From: a bacterium
GTDB taxonomy: Bacteria; Patescibacteriota; Minisyncoccia; Phycocordibacterales; PALSA-1337
Assembly: GCA_025355565.1 (NCBI GenBank)
Contig: JANXZK010000011.1
Coordinates: forward strand, 1-41,624
Direction of reading: 5' to 3'
Length of the DNA stretch: 41,624 nt
The notes beneath the pieces are model-generated. The model had not been told where the DNA came from. It was given only the letters and a program-made list of their open reading frames with translations, and made no database searches. The position numbers and the translations under genes are program-made. Position 1 is the first letter of the stretch. Each line of letters begins with the position of its first letter. This document shows positions 7,203 to 16,465 of the stretch, piece after piece.

Positions 7203-7439
7203 ATGACTACTAAAAATCAATTTACTGCTATTTATAAAAAGACCAAAAATTGGTTTATTGCTTGGGTGGAGGAGATTCCTGGCGTCAATACACAAGGCAA
7301 AACCCTCAAAGAGACTCGTGAGAATCTACAGGAAGCTCTTTTTATGGTTCTTGAATCAAACCGTGCTTCCGCGCGTACTCAAATCAGGAAGAATCAGAAG
7401 GCTCGCAAAGAATTGATGGAGATAACGCTCCCGGCGTGA
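7203..7439 (+). CDS. hicB: HicB-family antitoxin
   Basis: A 78-residue protein with the degenerate RNase H-like HicB fold. FTAIYKKTKNWFIAWVEEIPGVNTQGKTLKETRENLQEAL-type features are visible: the W-x-A-W-x-EEIPG core and the TL-x-E-x-x-x-N helix. It neutralises the HicA RNase and usually represses the operon through a C-terminal DNA-binding part, which is short here (basic tail of about 25 residues). It precedes hicA by 4 bp, the antitoxin-first order. The start ATG is only 18 bp from the upstream terminator, so its promoter may overlap that palindrome. Confidence 0.88.
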   Translation: MTTKNQFTAIYKKTKNWFIAWVEEIPGVNTQGKTLKETRENLQEALFMVLESNRASARTQIRKNQKARKELMEITLPA

Positions 7440-7443
7440 CATC

Positions 7444-7632
7444 ATGCGTCGTAATGACTTTGTTCGTTACATAGAGCGATATAATTGTTGTCTGATTCGT
7501 GAGGGTGCGAGACATTCAATATTCCGCAACATGATTTCCGGTAGGACATCTACAGTGCCAAGACATAGTGAAATTGATGATTATTTAGCCAAAAAGATAT
7601 ATAAGGATCTGGGGATCCCAAAGAAGACATAG
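7444..7632 (+). CDS. hicA: HicA-family mRNA interferase toxin
   Basis: A 62-residue protein with the dsRBD-like HicA fold: G-A-R-H-S-I-F-R-N with the catalytic histidine, then TSTVPRHSEI and a C-terminal helix ending KDLGI, all typical. HicA cleaves mRNA and tmRNA when free. The length and all key residues are normal, so it is probably functional. It forms a module with hicB inserted inside the str operon. Confidence 0.9.
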   Translation: MRRNDFVRYIERYNCCLIREGARHSIFRNMISGRTSTVPRHSEIDDYLAKKIYKDLGIPKKT

Positions 7633-7672
7633 ATAAATCTATAGATTGGAAGGAAAAAATGAGGTCACACAT

Positions 7673-7701
7673 TTGATTTCTTCCTCCTTTTCCCGTATAG
7701 T
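7673..7701 (+). promoter_or_regulatory. Sigma-70-type promoter upstream of fusA
   Basis: TTGATT (7673-7678), a 17-bp spacer and TATAGT (7696-7701). Transcription should start near 7708 and give fusA a leader of about 110 bases. A short T-rich hairpin follows immediately (next feature), which makes the arrangement unusual. Confidence 0.65.
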
Positions 7702-7710
7702 ATGGTCAAT

Positions 7711-7730
7711 AAGCAGTCTCTGCTTTTTTT
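7711..7730 (+). terminator. Short hairpin plus T-run at the start of the fusA leader
   Basis: AAGCAG (7711-7716), loop TCT, CTGCTT (7720-7725), then T to 7730. It could end the hicBA transcript. It also lies only a few bases after the predicted fusA start of transcription. The stem is short (6 bp) with a 3-base loop, so its strength is uncertain. Confidence 0.5.
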
Positions 7731-7818
7731 AACACATTATTTAATAAATTAACCACATTTCCCGCATTCCTCCCCAGCAAAACTCCGGAGGACAAAGGTT
7801 GGAGATGAAAAAACCATC

Positions 7819-9984
7819 ATGAACCGCGACTACCCACTTGAGAAAGTTCGAAACTTCGGAGTCATTGCTCACATTGACGCTGGAAAGACGACAACATCTG
7901 AGCGTATCTTGTATTACACAGGTATGACTCACAAGATCGGTGAAGTGCATGATGGTAATACAACCACTGACTGGATGGAACAGGAGAGGGAGCGTGGTAT
8001 CACGATCACCGCCGCCGCCATAACTTGCTTTTGGAATCCTTCGTACATGTCAAAGACCATGACGAAGGAAGGGCAGGTCGACACGTCAAAGAAAGTTCGA
8101 TTTAACATCATCGATACTCCCGGTCACATCGACTTTACTGTTGAAGTGAAGCGATCCTTGCGCGTCTTGGACGGTGCTGTCGTTGTCTTCGATGGAGTTG
8201 CCGGAGTAGAACCTCAGTCTGAGACGAACTGGCGCTATGCTGACGACGGTAAAGTTCCGCGTCTATGTTTTATCAACAAGATGGATCGTATGGGCGCTTC
8301 GTTTGAACGTTCATTCAAATCGATCTTGGAACGCCTTAACAAAAATGCTGTCAGATTCCAGATCCCTATCGGTCTAGAAGGTGAACACAATGGCGTTGTC
8401 GATCTTGTGCGTATGAAGGCGTACTTCTTCGAAGGTGAGCTCGGTAGTACAGTTATTGAGAAGGAGATTCCAGCAGACCTCCTAGAAGACGCCAAGAAAT
8501 ACCGCGCAGAGATGATCGAGAAGATAGTTGAGAATGATGATGCCGCTATGGCGAAATATCTCGAAGGTAGAGAGATCGCTATCGATGAATTGAAGTCTAT
8601 CACCAGGAAAGCCGTTATAGATAACAAGATCTTCCCAGTTTTCACTGGTTCTGCGCTCAAGAACGTTGGGGTCCAGTTAGTATTGGACGCTGTCGTTGAT
8701 TACCTTCCGTCGCCTCTAGATATGCCAGCGGTTAAGGGTATTGATCCAAATACTGGTGAAGAGATCGAGAGACATGCTTCTGACACGGAACCTTTCTCAG
8801 CGTTGGCCTTCAAACTTCAGAACGATCCATTCGTTGGAGCGCTCACATTTTTCCGCGTGTACTCAGGATCTATAGAGGCCGGCACTTACATTTACAATTC
8901 TTCAACTGGTAAGCGAGAGCGTCTCGGCCGTATCGTCCGTCTCCAAGCTGACAAGCGCGAAGAAGTAAAGAAAGTCTTTGCTGGTGAGATCGCCGCTGCT
9001 GTTGGACTCAAGGACGCTCTAACTTCAAATACATTCTGTGACGAAGAAAAACCCATCGTTCTAGAGACCATCAAGTTCATGGAGCCTGTCGTCTCTCTAC
9101 GTATCGAACCAAAAACCAAGGCTGATCAGGAGAAGATGGGCATGGCATTGAAGAAGCTCGGAAACGAAGACCCAACATTCCGCGTATCATCGAACCAAGA
9201 AACGGGGGAGACGATCATCTCAGGTATGGGAGAACTCCATCTGGAGATCATGGTTGATCGCATGAAGCGCGAATTCAGTGTCGAAGCGAATGTCGGCGAA
9301 CCTCAAGTCGCGTATCGTGAAACCATCCTCGGTAAAGCAGAAGCAGAACACAAATATATCAAGCAGACAGGAGGTAAAGGTCAATACGGGCATGTCCGCC
9401 TCAGTGTGCGACCTATGGAAGCTTGGCCAGAAGGAGAGAAAATACCGAAGACTGTTCACAGGTATGATGATTTTGAGTTCATCAACTCCATAAAAGGAGG
9501 CGTCATTCCAAATGAATTCATACCGGCCGTAGAGAAAGGTGTTCATGAGGCCATGGACCGTGGTATCGTCGCTGGGTTCAAGATGGTAAATGTTTCCTGC
9601 GAGCTCACATTTGGTTCATATCACGATGTTGACTCATCAGAGATCGCATACAAGATCGCCGCTTCTCAGGCTTTCCAAGATGCCGCTAAGCGCGCCAAGG
9701 CTGTTATCCTCGAACCTATCATGAAACTCGAAGTCGTTTGTCCGGAGAAATATATCGGTGATGTGAACGGCAGTATCGCTTCCAAGCGAGGTCTTATCGA
9801 AGGTCAGAATCCAAAAGGCCAGAATATCTCGATCATTGCTAAAGTTCCACTCTCTGAGATGTTCGGTTACACCACTCAGTTGCGTTCGATGACGTCTGGT
9901 CAAGGTAGTGCGATGATGGAGTTCGATCACTACGAAGTCGTGCCTGCGAATGTTGCTTTAGAGATAGCCGAGAAGAGGAAGTAA
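7819..9984 (+). CDS. fusA: Elongation factor G
   Basis: A 721-residue translational GTPase. G1 is AHIDAGKTT (about 17-25), the effector region has ERGITITAA, G3 is DTPGHID and G4 is NKMD. Domain IV carries the conserved GGVIPNEFIPAVEKG and domain V ends with QGSAMMEFDHYEVVP. A lysine-rich stretch of about 15-20 residues between the CFW of the G2 region and the NIIDTPGH block is longer than in E. coli. A Shine-Dalgarno-like GGAGG lies about 27 bases upstream. A six-codon mini-ORF starting at 7805 (preceded by GGAG) ends overlapping the fusA ATG, which may couple initiation. Confidence 0.98.
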   Translation: MNRDYPLEKVRNFGVIAHIDAGKTTTSERILYYTGMTHKIGEVHDGNTTTDWMEQERERGITITAAAITCFWNPSYMSKTMTKEGQVDTSKKVRFNIIDTPGHIDFTVEVKRSLRVLDGAVVVFDGVAGVEPQSETNWRYADDGKVPRLCFINKMDRMGASFERSFKSILERLNKNAVRFQIPIGLEGEHNGVVDLVRMKAYFFEGELGSTVIEKEIPADLLEDAKKYRAEMIEKIVENDDAAMAKYLEGREIAIDELKSITRKAVIDNKIFPVFTGSALKNVGVQLVLDAVVDYLPSPLDMPAVKGIDPNTGEEIERHASDTEPFSALAFKLQNDPFVGALTFFRVYSGSIEAGTYIYNSSTGKRERLGRIVRLQADKREEVKKVFAGEIAAAVGLKDALTSNTFCDEEKPIVLETIKFMEPVVSLRIEPKTKADQEKMGMALKKLGNEDPTFRVSSNQETGETIISGMGELHLEIMVDRMKREFSVEANVGEPQVAYRETILGKAEAEHKYIKQTGGKGQYGHVRLSVRPMEAWPEGEKIPKTVHRYDDFEFINSIKGGVIPNEFIPAVEKGVHEAMDRGIVAGFKMVNVSCELTFGSYHDVDSSEIAYKIAASQAFQDAAKRAKAVILEPIMKLEVVCPEKYIGDVNGSIASKRGLIEGQNPKGQNISIIAKVPLSEMFGYTTQLRSMTSGQGSAMMEFDHYEVVPANVALEIAEKRK

Positions 9985-10011
9985 ATATTTAAAGGATGAC
10001 TGTTTCTTTAT

Positions 10012-10863
10012 TCATCCCGGAAATTCCCCAGACAACTCATTCGAGATATAGAAACTCCCGGCTAATCCGCCGAAACTATATGTAGATGAACCTATATCTA
10101 TTTCCGCACCACCGACTTGGGGGTGCGGATTTGGTTTTGAGTTAGAAAAACCTATGTTAAATAGTGTCGCGACTAAATCTGGTCTGTCAGAGATAGGAAA
10201 TCCCGCTTTTTGCCATTGGGTTTCGACTTCTTTGATCAAAATAGCAGCATATAGGTATGAGTAGTATCGGTCGCCCTCGTTCGTTAGGCGGGAAAATCGT
10301 TCAGCGTCAACGATCGATTCTGTTGATGTAGAGGCATAATCTAGTAAATGGCTGTATTTAGCGCCCAAATACCACGGTGAGGTCTCATCGAGGAGATTAT
10401 TTTCGATCTGTCTCGCGGTATCTTGTTTCACCCCCATTACGCCCCAGGAAAATTGAGATTGATTGCCGAGTATCTGCAATGGCGCGAAGATCGCCTTGAA
10501 TATCTCACGATCAGAATGGTATAGGCGTAGCTGTTCGACGATCAGTATGGATACTAGTAATCGAGGTTTGATGCCAACTACCGCACTAGCATTTCTTATC
10601 ACGTTCTGGTCTTTCAGGATCGCCGATCTCAGTGTTTGCCATTCTTCGCCTTGTTTCCAGACTTCACTGGATGTTGAAGTTGAGGAAGGGGGATTTGAAG
10701 CGCCGAGCGAGGATACGTTGGCCTGGTTTTTGAAATAATCATGCTGGACGTCGATGATTCCGGCAGTTTTCGTCAATCCGAGTGACATAGCAGAGTATAC
10801 GGCGAGCATTGCGAAGCCGATTCCGGCGAATATATAGATGATCATATTGAATATCATGCGCAT
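10012..10863 (-). CDS. Membrane-anchored lysozyme-like protein (putative peptidoglycan hydrolase)
   Basis: A 283-residue protein with an N-terminal transmembrane anchor (about 5-28), a Ser/Thr/Pro linker (about 50-68), then a helical domain. Residues around 100-150 include ILIVEQLRLY, with a candidate catalytic Glu, then QFSWGVMGVKQDTARQIE. Later come YYSYLYAAILIKEVETQW and RPDLVATLFNIGFSN. These are features of lysozyme-like/DUF1402-type lytic transglycosylases. Outward topology fits cell-wall remodelling. It is convergent with fusA (27-bp gap). Family call is tentative and based on motif recall. Confidence 0.5.
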   Translation of the reverse strand: MRMIFNMIIYIFAGIGFAMLAVYSAMSLGLTKTAGIIDVQHDYFKNQANVSSLGASNPPSSTSTSSEVWKQGEEWQTLRSAILKDQNVIRNASAVVGIKPRLLVSILIVEQLRLYHSDREIFKAIFAPLQILGNQSQFSWGVMGVKQDTARQIENNLLDETSPWYLGAKYSHLLDYASTSTESIVDAERFSRLTNEGDRYYSYLYAAILIKEVETQWQKAGFPISDRPDLVATLFNIGFSNSKPNPHPQVGGAEIDIGSSTYSFGGLAGSFYISNELSGEFPG

Positions 10864-10992
10864 ATTATCCGTATATTAACATAACGAGCTGATTCTTATC
10901 CCCAAACTCATGCGTGTTTCAGTTTGGTCTCGCCGTAGTGTATACTTGATGCAGTCGTTTATATTTATCTATTTATTAATTTAGTCAAAATC

Positions 10993-13929
10993 ATGAATAA
11001 GAAATACGTCTTCTTTATCGCTCTCGCCGTCGTGAGTATTTTCGCGCTGTTTTTTAATAATCCGGTGCATGCACAATTGTCCACACCGACAGTTCCAACA
11101 CGAACTACTGATGCGACCGTCACGGTGCAGGGGACACCAAGGTTGGTATTGTCCTATGATATAGCTAGGAAGGAGTCAGCCTTGACTGCGACATTCGATA
11201 TTGTCGTCAGAGGAAACAGGACTGGTATAAATATCGCTAATATTTCAGATGTCTCTTTTTCGAACGTGAGCATAAACGCACAAGGTTCAAAGACCAGCTA
11301 TTTTGTTGGGAATATATCGCCAATCACGCCTGTAACAACGATTCGAGACAATGTTGGTAAGTCATATTATGTAGTCCCTGTCGGCGCGACGAGAACTTTC
11401 CACGTCGTTTCTGTCGCTACGCCTTCAAAGATGTTTGCCGGGACGTATTACGCAACTCTCGGTTCGCTTTATGGAGTTGTCGGTACAGGATCTCTCAGTA
11501 ATAATGACATGGTTCCTCTCATGCCCCATATCGTAAGTTCAAATATGAAGGTTATAGTTGGTGAATTGTCGCCATATATCACGTCAGTTGTAGCAGTACT
11601 TACACCAAATCCGTTGATCACAGTCACTGGGCAGAGACTGAACAATACATCTGTGACTATTGATGGGAATCCGTTGTCTGGTGTTGCTGTCCTAGTGTCA
11701 ACGGATGGTAAGAGTTTGAGCTTTGCGATGCCACCGATGTATGCGAGTGGGGCGCATTTGCTCAGTGTGAATGATAATGCGACTGGCCAGAGCAACGTGG
11801 TGCAATTCCAAGTGGTTGGATCGAACCAAACTGGTTCGGCTCAAATCAGCAATACATCAACAGTTCTCGCTCAACAGACATGTGATTCTGCTGCTTCAAT
11901 CTGCACTCAGCCTGTGACATTCGCATTCGATGTGACTGCAGGCAATAATCCTATATTCTTAAGCAAATCTGTTACAGATATGGGCAACCTATCGCCAAAC
12001 TCCTCTATCGTATTTGCAGCTGGAGGAAACATTGTCCCGTCGAATGGTAGTTTTGCAGCTATAGGAGATAGTCTAAATGATACACCTTCGTATTATTACA
12101 TAGCTCCAGGTACATCGCGCTCATTCGGATTTTCTGGGATGTTTGACAGTAGCATGTGCCCTACGGGTTATTCGTGTTCTAACATAGTATCGCAGATAGC
12201 CGCTATTAATTATGGTACCAATTCAACAAATCTTTCAGCCTATTCTATAACTTCTGGACTTGACAATCTGAAAGCTATCGTGTCATTCCCTGGTAGTCCG
12301 ACACCGCCTGTCCCAACTTCCGCACCAGTTGTACGTTACATTTATCCAACAACCGCAACCCCACTTACTTCGGTAAGCATCTATGGCTCGGGATTCTACA
12401 ATCTCTACACGATGATCGGCATCAATGGCCCCTCATCTTTTCCAAGCAGTAGTCCTAACTCGATCTCATCAGATGGTACAAGGATGTCTGTGCTTTTACC
12501 ACCTAGTATACTTCCTGGACAATACGCGATCACCGCATCTAACTTGGTCAATGGAAGATGGGTTCGCAGTTTAGGGCATGCAGTCTTGGTGGTTACTTCA
12601 AGTCCAACTACCAATCTTCCTCCGGTTATTTCTAGTGTCACTTCTCCAACCACTCTTAGTGTAAATCAGTCTGGGACTTGGTCAGTAAATGCTTCAGACC
12701 CTGAGAATAGACCACTGAGTTATTCAGTCGATTGGGGCGACGTCAGGATCGGAATGACTGAATTATATAATACGCCGGAATCGTTTACTCAAACATCCAC
12801 ATTCACTCACTCGTATTCATCGGCAGGAAATTATACAGTCACAATCACAGTTAGAGACAGCGCTGGTCTAACTGCAAAGACGAGTTCAACAGTACAGGTT
12901 GGAACTCTGGTGACTACTTCTCCAGTCATCACTGTTATTTCTCCAAATGGTGGAGAGAATTGGCAGGTTAGAGCTAATCATCAAATTACTTGGTCAACCG
13001 CACAGACTTCTGGTCTTCCTTCACCAACTCAGGTTATGATTGAGTTGGAAGGACCATCATTTAATTGCATTGCTAGTTCTACATGTCCTGACTCTATTTA
13101 CAGGGTATCTGGTAATGTAGCGAATACAGGTTCGTATAAGTGGCGAGCTGGGGAACTTTATGGCGGCAATGAGTTTGCTCCAGCGGGTTCGTATCGTGTG
13201 AAAATCTGTACAGTGTCAACGTCAGCAGCTGTCTCAATATGCGACAATAGTGATGCGTGGTTTACTGTTACCCCTGGTTCAGTTATTACACCTGTTACGC
13301 CACCAGAGGCACCAATGCAAATATGGGGACCAACAGTTGCATCGTCACAGACCAATATTGTAAAAGTTGGTGACGTGGCACAGTTCACATCAACGAGGGG
13401 CGGTTCGTATGTCTATGATTGTGGAACAGGAGGAACACTTTCTGGTCAGACTGACCATGGTACATTTAACTGCACTTATAGTTCTGCTGGTTCTAAAATA
13501 GTAAAGATCACCAAGTTTACTAATGATGTTCCGACGGTGTTGGCACAAAAAGTCTTTAATGTTCTTTCATATCCTTCACCATCAACTCCAGCACCCACAT
13601 TGACCTTATCCGCAACTCCTACCGCTAGACTTGGAGGTAATGTCATCATCGCCTGGAATACAACGAACGTCACTTCCTGTAATCTGACTGGTACGAACGG
13701 TAATGCTACTTTCGGGAATGCAGATGGGCCGGTCAGGACTATTGGAAGTATACAGATGACTCAACTTTCTCAAACGGAGATAGACCATTTGCCTCTGACG
13801 CTAACAGTGACTTGTACTGGTGCAGGAGGCAGAGTTAGTAAAAGTGTAACTATCGCCCGACCCGTATCTTATGTTCTTACTAATAGCATTTCTGCCAGTG
13901 TCTGGGACGCTTTGAAGAAACTGTTTTAA
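10993..13929 (+). CDS. Large secreted multidomain surface protein (IPT/TIG, PKD, SPNGGE domains)
   Basis: A 978-residue protein with a signal peptide (1-28, cleavage after VHA-Q). It is built of beta-sandwich modules: an IPT/TIG-like unit at about 190-275, another at about 445-530, a PKD domain at about 545-635 (LSYSVDWGD, FTHSYSSAGNYTVTITVRD), a SPNGGENW...ITW module at about 648-755 and a final Ig-like module with paired cysteines at about 870-955. It also has a CPTGYSC motif near 378-384. No sortase signal or C-terminal anchor is visible. Likely an adhesin or cell-surface fibre, as is common in Parcubacteria. A TATACT -10-like box at 10941-10946 lies upstream. Confidence 0.85.
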   Translation: MNKKYVFFIALAVVSIFALFFNNPVHAQLSTPTVPTRTTDATVTVQGTPRLVLSYDIARKESALTATFDIVVRGNRTGINIANISDVSFSNVSINAQGSKTSYFVGNISPITPVTTIRDNVGKSYYVVPVGATRTFHVVSVATPSKMFAGTYYATLGSLYGVVGTGSLSNNDMVPLMPHIVSSNMKVIVGELSPYITSVVAVLTPNPLITVTGQRLNNTSVTIDGNPLSGVAVLVSTDGKSLSFAMPPMYASGAHLLSVNDNATGQSNVVQFQVVGSNQTGSAQISNTSTVLAQQTCDSAASICTQPVTFAFDVTAGNNPIFLSKSVTDMGNLSPNSSIVFAAGGNIVPSNGSFAAIGDSLNDTPSYYYIAPGTSRSFGFSGMFDSSMCPTGYSCSNIVSQIAAINYGTNSTNLSAYSITSGLDNLKAIVSFPGSPTPPVPTSAPVVRYIYPTTATPLTSVSIYGSGFYNLYTMIGINGPSSFPSSSPNSISSDGTRMSVLLPPSILPGQYAITASNLVNGRWVRSLGHAVLVVTSSPTTNLPPVISSVTSPTTLSVNQSGTWSVNASDPENRPLSYSVDWGDVRIGMTELYNTPESFTQTSTFTHSYSSAGNYTVTITVRDSAGLTAKTSSTVQVGTLVTTSPVITVISPNGGENWQVRANHQITWSTAQTSGLPSPTQVMIELEGPSFNCIASSTCPDSIYRVSGNVANTGSYKWRAGELYGGNEFAPAGSYRVKICTVSTSAAVSICDNSDAWFTVTPGSVITPVTPPEAPMQIWGPTVASSQTNIVKVGDVAQFTSTRGGSYVYDCGTGGTLSGQTDHGTFNCTYSSAGSKIVKITKFTNDVPTVLAQKVFNVLSYPSPSTPAPTLTLSATPTARLGGNVIIAWNTTNVTSCNLTGTNGNATFGNADGPVRTIGSIQMTQLSQTEIDHLPLTLTVTCTGAGGRVSKSVTIARPVSYVLTNSISASVWDALKKLF

Positions 13930-13989
13930 CAAAAAGGAAGCAGGTGCATGTCTGGTTAAATATATTGTATCGAGCTCTGAACAGCAGTA

Positions 13990-14022
13990 AAACAAAGCCG
14001 GCACGAAAAGCCGGTTTTGTTT
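13990..14022 (+). terminator. Intrinsic terminator after the 978-residue surface protein
   Basis: A 12-bp stem AAACAAAGCCGG (13990-14001) and CCGGTTTTGTTT (14011-14022) with one G-U pair. The T-rich arm doubles as the U tract. It is placed 60 bp after the stop codon. Confidence 0.8.
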
Positions 14023-14071
14023 GGCTTAGAGAGAGTTGATTTTGGTTTTTGTGCTACTGTGGATAACTCTA

Positions 14072-14099
14072 TTGCACCGGAATCCAGTTGCGCTATAAT
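14072..14099 (+). promoter_or_regulatory. Promoter for the 204-residue secreted protein gene
   Basis: TTGCAC (14072-14077), a 16-bp spacer and TATAAT (14094-14099). The predicted start near 14106 leaves a leader of about 160 bases before the coding start at 14265. Confidence 0.75.
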
Positions 14100-14105
14100 T
14101 AGCCC

Positions 14106-14264
14106 ACTACCCAAGACGTGGCCAGTGAAGGTCAGGTCTTTTCTGTCTTAATGGATGTACCCGATTTCCATTCGGGATATCTGAACAGACGATTATCAAC
14201 CATCATGGGCATCGATGATCATGTGCCCATGAACAGTCTCAGTTAATAAAATCAAATTACAAAG
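14106..14264 (+). promoter_or_regulatory. Long structured mRNA leader
   Basis: An ORF-free leader with at least two nested hairpins: CCCGA/TCGGG inside a larger TCTGT/ACAGA-closed stem (about 14150-14194), and CATGGGCA/TGCCCATG (8 bp) near 14204-14231 with palindromic ATCGAT and ATGATCAT in its loop. The second stem ends about 33 bases before the start codon. It may control translation; no known riboswitch class is recognised. Confidence 0.45.
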
Positions 14265-14879
14265 ATGAAAAAAGATATCTCGATGTTCGGGAATAACTTC
14301 AAATACGTGCTCGTACTCACGGCCTTGGCATACATAGTCTATACTTTGCCGACAGTGAGAGCGGCATTGAGCAACATGAATGAGTTTCAGCCGCCCCAAT
14401 TAGACGCCTCACTGGTGTTATCGGCAGGATCACAGATCGCAAGTGTCACTGGTGCGATGGCCGCCGCATCTGTCGCATCTCTACCGCCTCAGCCGGCAAA
14501 CTGTCCATCGGGATATGTTTGTATACCCATGACGATGGTTGCTACATGGTGTCCTCCTGGATATCAATGTACAGCGATAAAGCCAGTGATAATATCGATC
14601 TCGGCAACGCCTCAGGTGATCACTGATATTGAGAAGACAACGATCAAGTGGACTTCGATCAATGCGGACAATTGTTACGGTCTCGGTCGGAAAAATTTGC
14701 TGCCTACATCTGGATCGGTACAAGTCGGACCATTCGCCGTTGGTACGACGACGCTCACATTAACTTGTATGAAGGAAACGCCTTCACAGCGATCGGAAAC
14801 GAAATCGGTGTATTTGTTCGTGAGACCAGAAGTGCCAGTGGTTTCTACTACTACTTCTACTACTACGTTGTATAGATAA
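14265..14879 (+). CDS. Secreted protein with tandem CPxGYxC motifs and an Ig-like domain
   Basis: A 204-residue protein with an N-terminal hydrophobic signal (about 10-33), an Ala/Ser-rich segment, then CPSGYVC (about 84-90) and CPPGYQC (about 101-107), followed by an Ig-like domain (about 110-190; TTIKWTSINADNCYG, then TLTLTC) and a Thr-rich tail. The paired cysteines suggest disulfides, so an extracytoplasmic location. It shares CPxGYxC with proteins at 10993, 34099 and 41275. Family not named; probably surface or pilus-associated. Confidence 0.7.
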   Translation: MKKDISMFGNNFKYVLVLTALAYIVYTLPTVRAALSNMNEFQPPQLDASLVLSAGSQIASVTGAMAAASVASLPPQPANCPSGYVCIPMTMVATWCPPGYQCTAIKPVIISISATPQVITDIEKTTIKWTSINADNCYGLGRKNLLPTSGSVQVGPFAVGTTTLTLTCMKETPSQRSETKSVYLFVRPEVPVVSTTTSTTTLYR

Positions 14880-14899
14880 TGTTTAGTCGAAGCGATCAT

Positions 14900-14937
14900 C
14901 ACCCCCTCCAACGAAAATCACCCTTTTGGAGGGGGTG
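14900..14937. terminator. GC-rich hairpin after the 204-residue secreted protein
   Basis: Perfect 11-bp arms CACCCCCTCCA (14900-14910) and TGGAGGGGGTG (14927-14937) with a 16-base loop. It ends 58 bp after the stop codon. No T-run follows on either strand, so it may be a weak terminator or a 3'-end stabiliser. Confidence 0.55.
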
Positions 14938-15064
14938 GCATGGTATCTATCGTCTTGGTGCGTCATAAATGACGGCTAGTTCGTATTTGTAATGTATCTG
15001 AAAAGTGGTATCGTTAAAATATCGAGTATTACATGTATTTAATCATCAATTTATCAATAAAAAC

Positions 15065-16465
15065 ATGAAAAAATCTATCATTCTAACGAGTGTTGTGCTA
15101 TTTGCACTAGTGGCGGCTAGTTTCACGGTTTCTGCCCAAGTACCCTCGGCACAAAATTACTTATTTAACAGCGATCTCACTCTAGGCTCCAGTGGTCTCG
15201 ATGTTGTGGCGCTCCAAAGTTGGCTTATCAATAATGGTTATAGCATTCCTTCAGTCAGTTCCGGTATGACCGCTAAAGGATATTTTGGTGAGCAGACTAG
15301 AGGCGCGCTCATCTCGTATCAGAGGTCTATCGGTTTGCCTGCTTACGGATTTTTTGGTCCGATGACCAGGCAATATTTCAATCGTAGCGATAACAACAAC
15401 AATAATGCCGCTTCTTTCCGCATCACCAGTCCAAATGGCGGCGAATCATGGCAAATAGGCACGAGTCACAATATCACCTGGACGTCGCCGTATTTCTTTC
15501 GTGCGACTTATGTAGATATAAAGCTACAACCGAGCAATGCTTGCACATCCGGCACCTACTGCACGATGCTTTATAGGATGCCATACACGATCGCAACGGG
15601 TATCCCTATTAACCAGAACTCGTATAGCTGGAATGTTGGAAATGTCCAATCGTTTACGCCTCCTGTCGTGGCTGGTGGAGCGGTACCTTATCCGTCCACA
15701 CCGATCACTCCCGCTGGTCAATACACCATCCAGATCTGCCAGACAGGGACATCAGTCTGTACTTCGAGCCAGTCGACTTTCACCATCTATTCAAATGGTC
15801 AGACGAATAGCCAGCCGGTTATCAGCGGCATAGATGCACCGGTAACACTGTCAGTTGGGCAGTCCGGCACTTGGACGGTTCATGCGACAGATCCGATGAA
15901 TGGAACTCTCAGTTATTCAGTATTGTGGGGCGATGAACAGAATTACGCTTATACCACTAGTGGTGCGATGGCGAGTCCACAGGTGATGCAGACAACCACT
16001 TTCACTCATTCATATGCGAATGCTGGGGTCTATACGGTGACATTTACGGTTAGAAATAGCTCAGGATTACAGGCGCAAACTACAAGTACAGTCACTATCG
16101 GCGTATCTTCGAATTCATCAGTACCTGATATTAATATAGTCTCACCAAATGGTGGAGGGGCATGGTTGATCGGCACGAACCAAACGATTCAGGTAAATCT
16201 GACCGGTGATCCCACGAGGATCGGTAATACCGTGACAGCATATCTCGTCGATACGAACAATCAACAGGTATATGTTGGAAGTTTTGCTCAGGGAAGTGGA
16301 GCAGGATATAGGACATTCAATGCGACCGTGCCGACGAATATATCGGCTGGTTCGTATAGGCTTCTCGTCAATCTATATAATGCTAGCCAGCAACAGGCGT
16401 ATGACTACAGTGATGGGTTTTTTACAGTGACGAATAGTGATTCATATATTTATCCTCGGATTTGA
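15065..16465 (+). CDS. Secreted peptidoglycan-binding protein with PKD domain
   Basis: A 466-residue protein, start chosen at ATG 15065 because it begins a clear signal peptide (MKKSII...SFTVSAQ). The frame is open upstream to 15005. Residues about 30-105 form a PG_binding_1 domain (LTLGSSGLDVVALQSWL...GYFGEQTRGAL...YGFFGPMTRQYF). Next come an SPNGGESW...ITW module (about 118-230), a PKD domain (about 240-345; SVLWGDEQ, FTHSYANAGVYTVTF) and a second SPNGG-type module (about 355-455). Likely attached to the wall by its N-terminus and displaying the rest. It has an A-rich ATAAAAAC before ATG instead of a Shine-Dalgarno. Confidence 0.88.
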   Translation: MKKSIILTSVVLFALVAASFTVSAQVPSAQNYLFNSDLTLGSSGLDVVALQSWLINNGYSIPSVSSGMTAKGYFGEQTRGALISYQRSIGLPAYGFFGPMTRQYFNRSDNNNNNAASFRITSPNGGESWQIGTSHNITWTSPYFFRATYVDIKLQPSNACTSGTYCTMLYRMPYTIATGIPINQNSYSWNVGNVQSFTPPVVAGGAVPYPSTPITPAGQYTIQICQTGTSVCTSSQSTFTIYSNGQTNSQPVISGIDAPVTLSVGQSGTWTVHATDPMNGTLSYSVLWGDEQNYAYTTSGAMASPQVMQTTTFTHSYANAGVYTVTFTVRNSSGLQAQTTSTVTIGVSSNSSVPDINIVSPNGGGAWLIGTNQTIQVNLTGDPTRIGNTVTAYLVDTNNQQVYVGSFAQGSGAGYRTFNATVPTNISAGSYRLLVNLYNASQQQAYDYSDGFFTVTNSDSYIYPRI

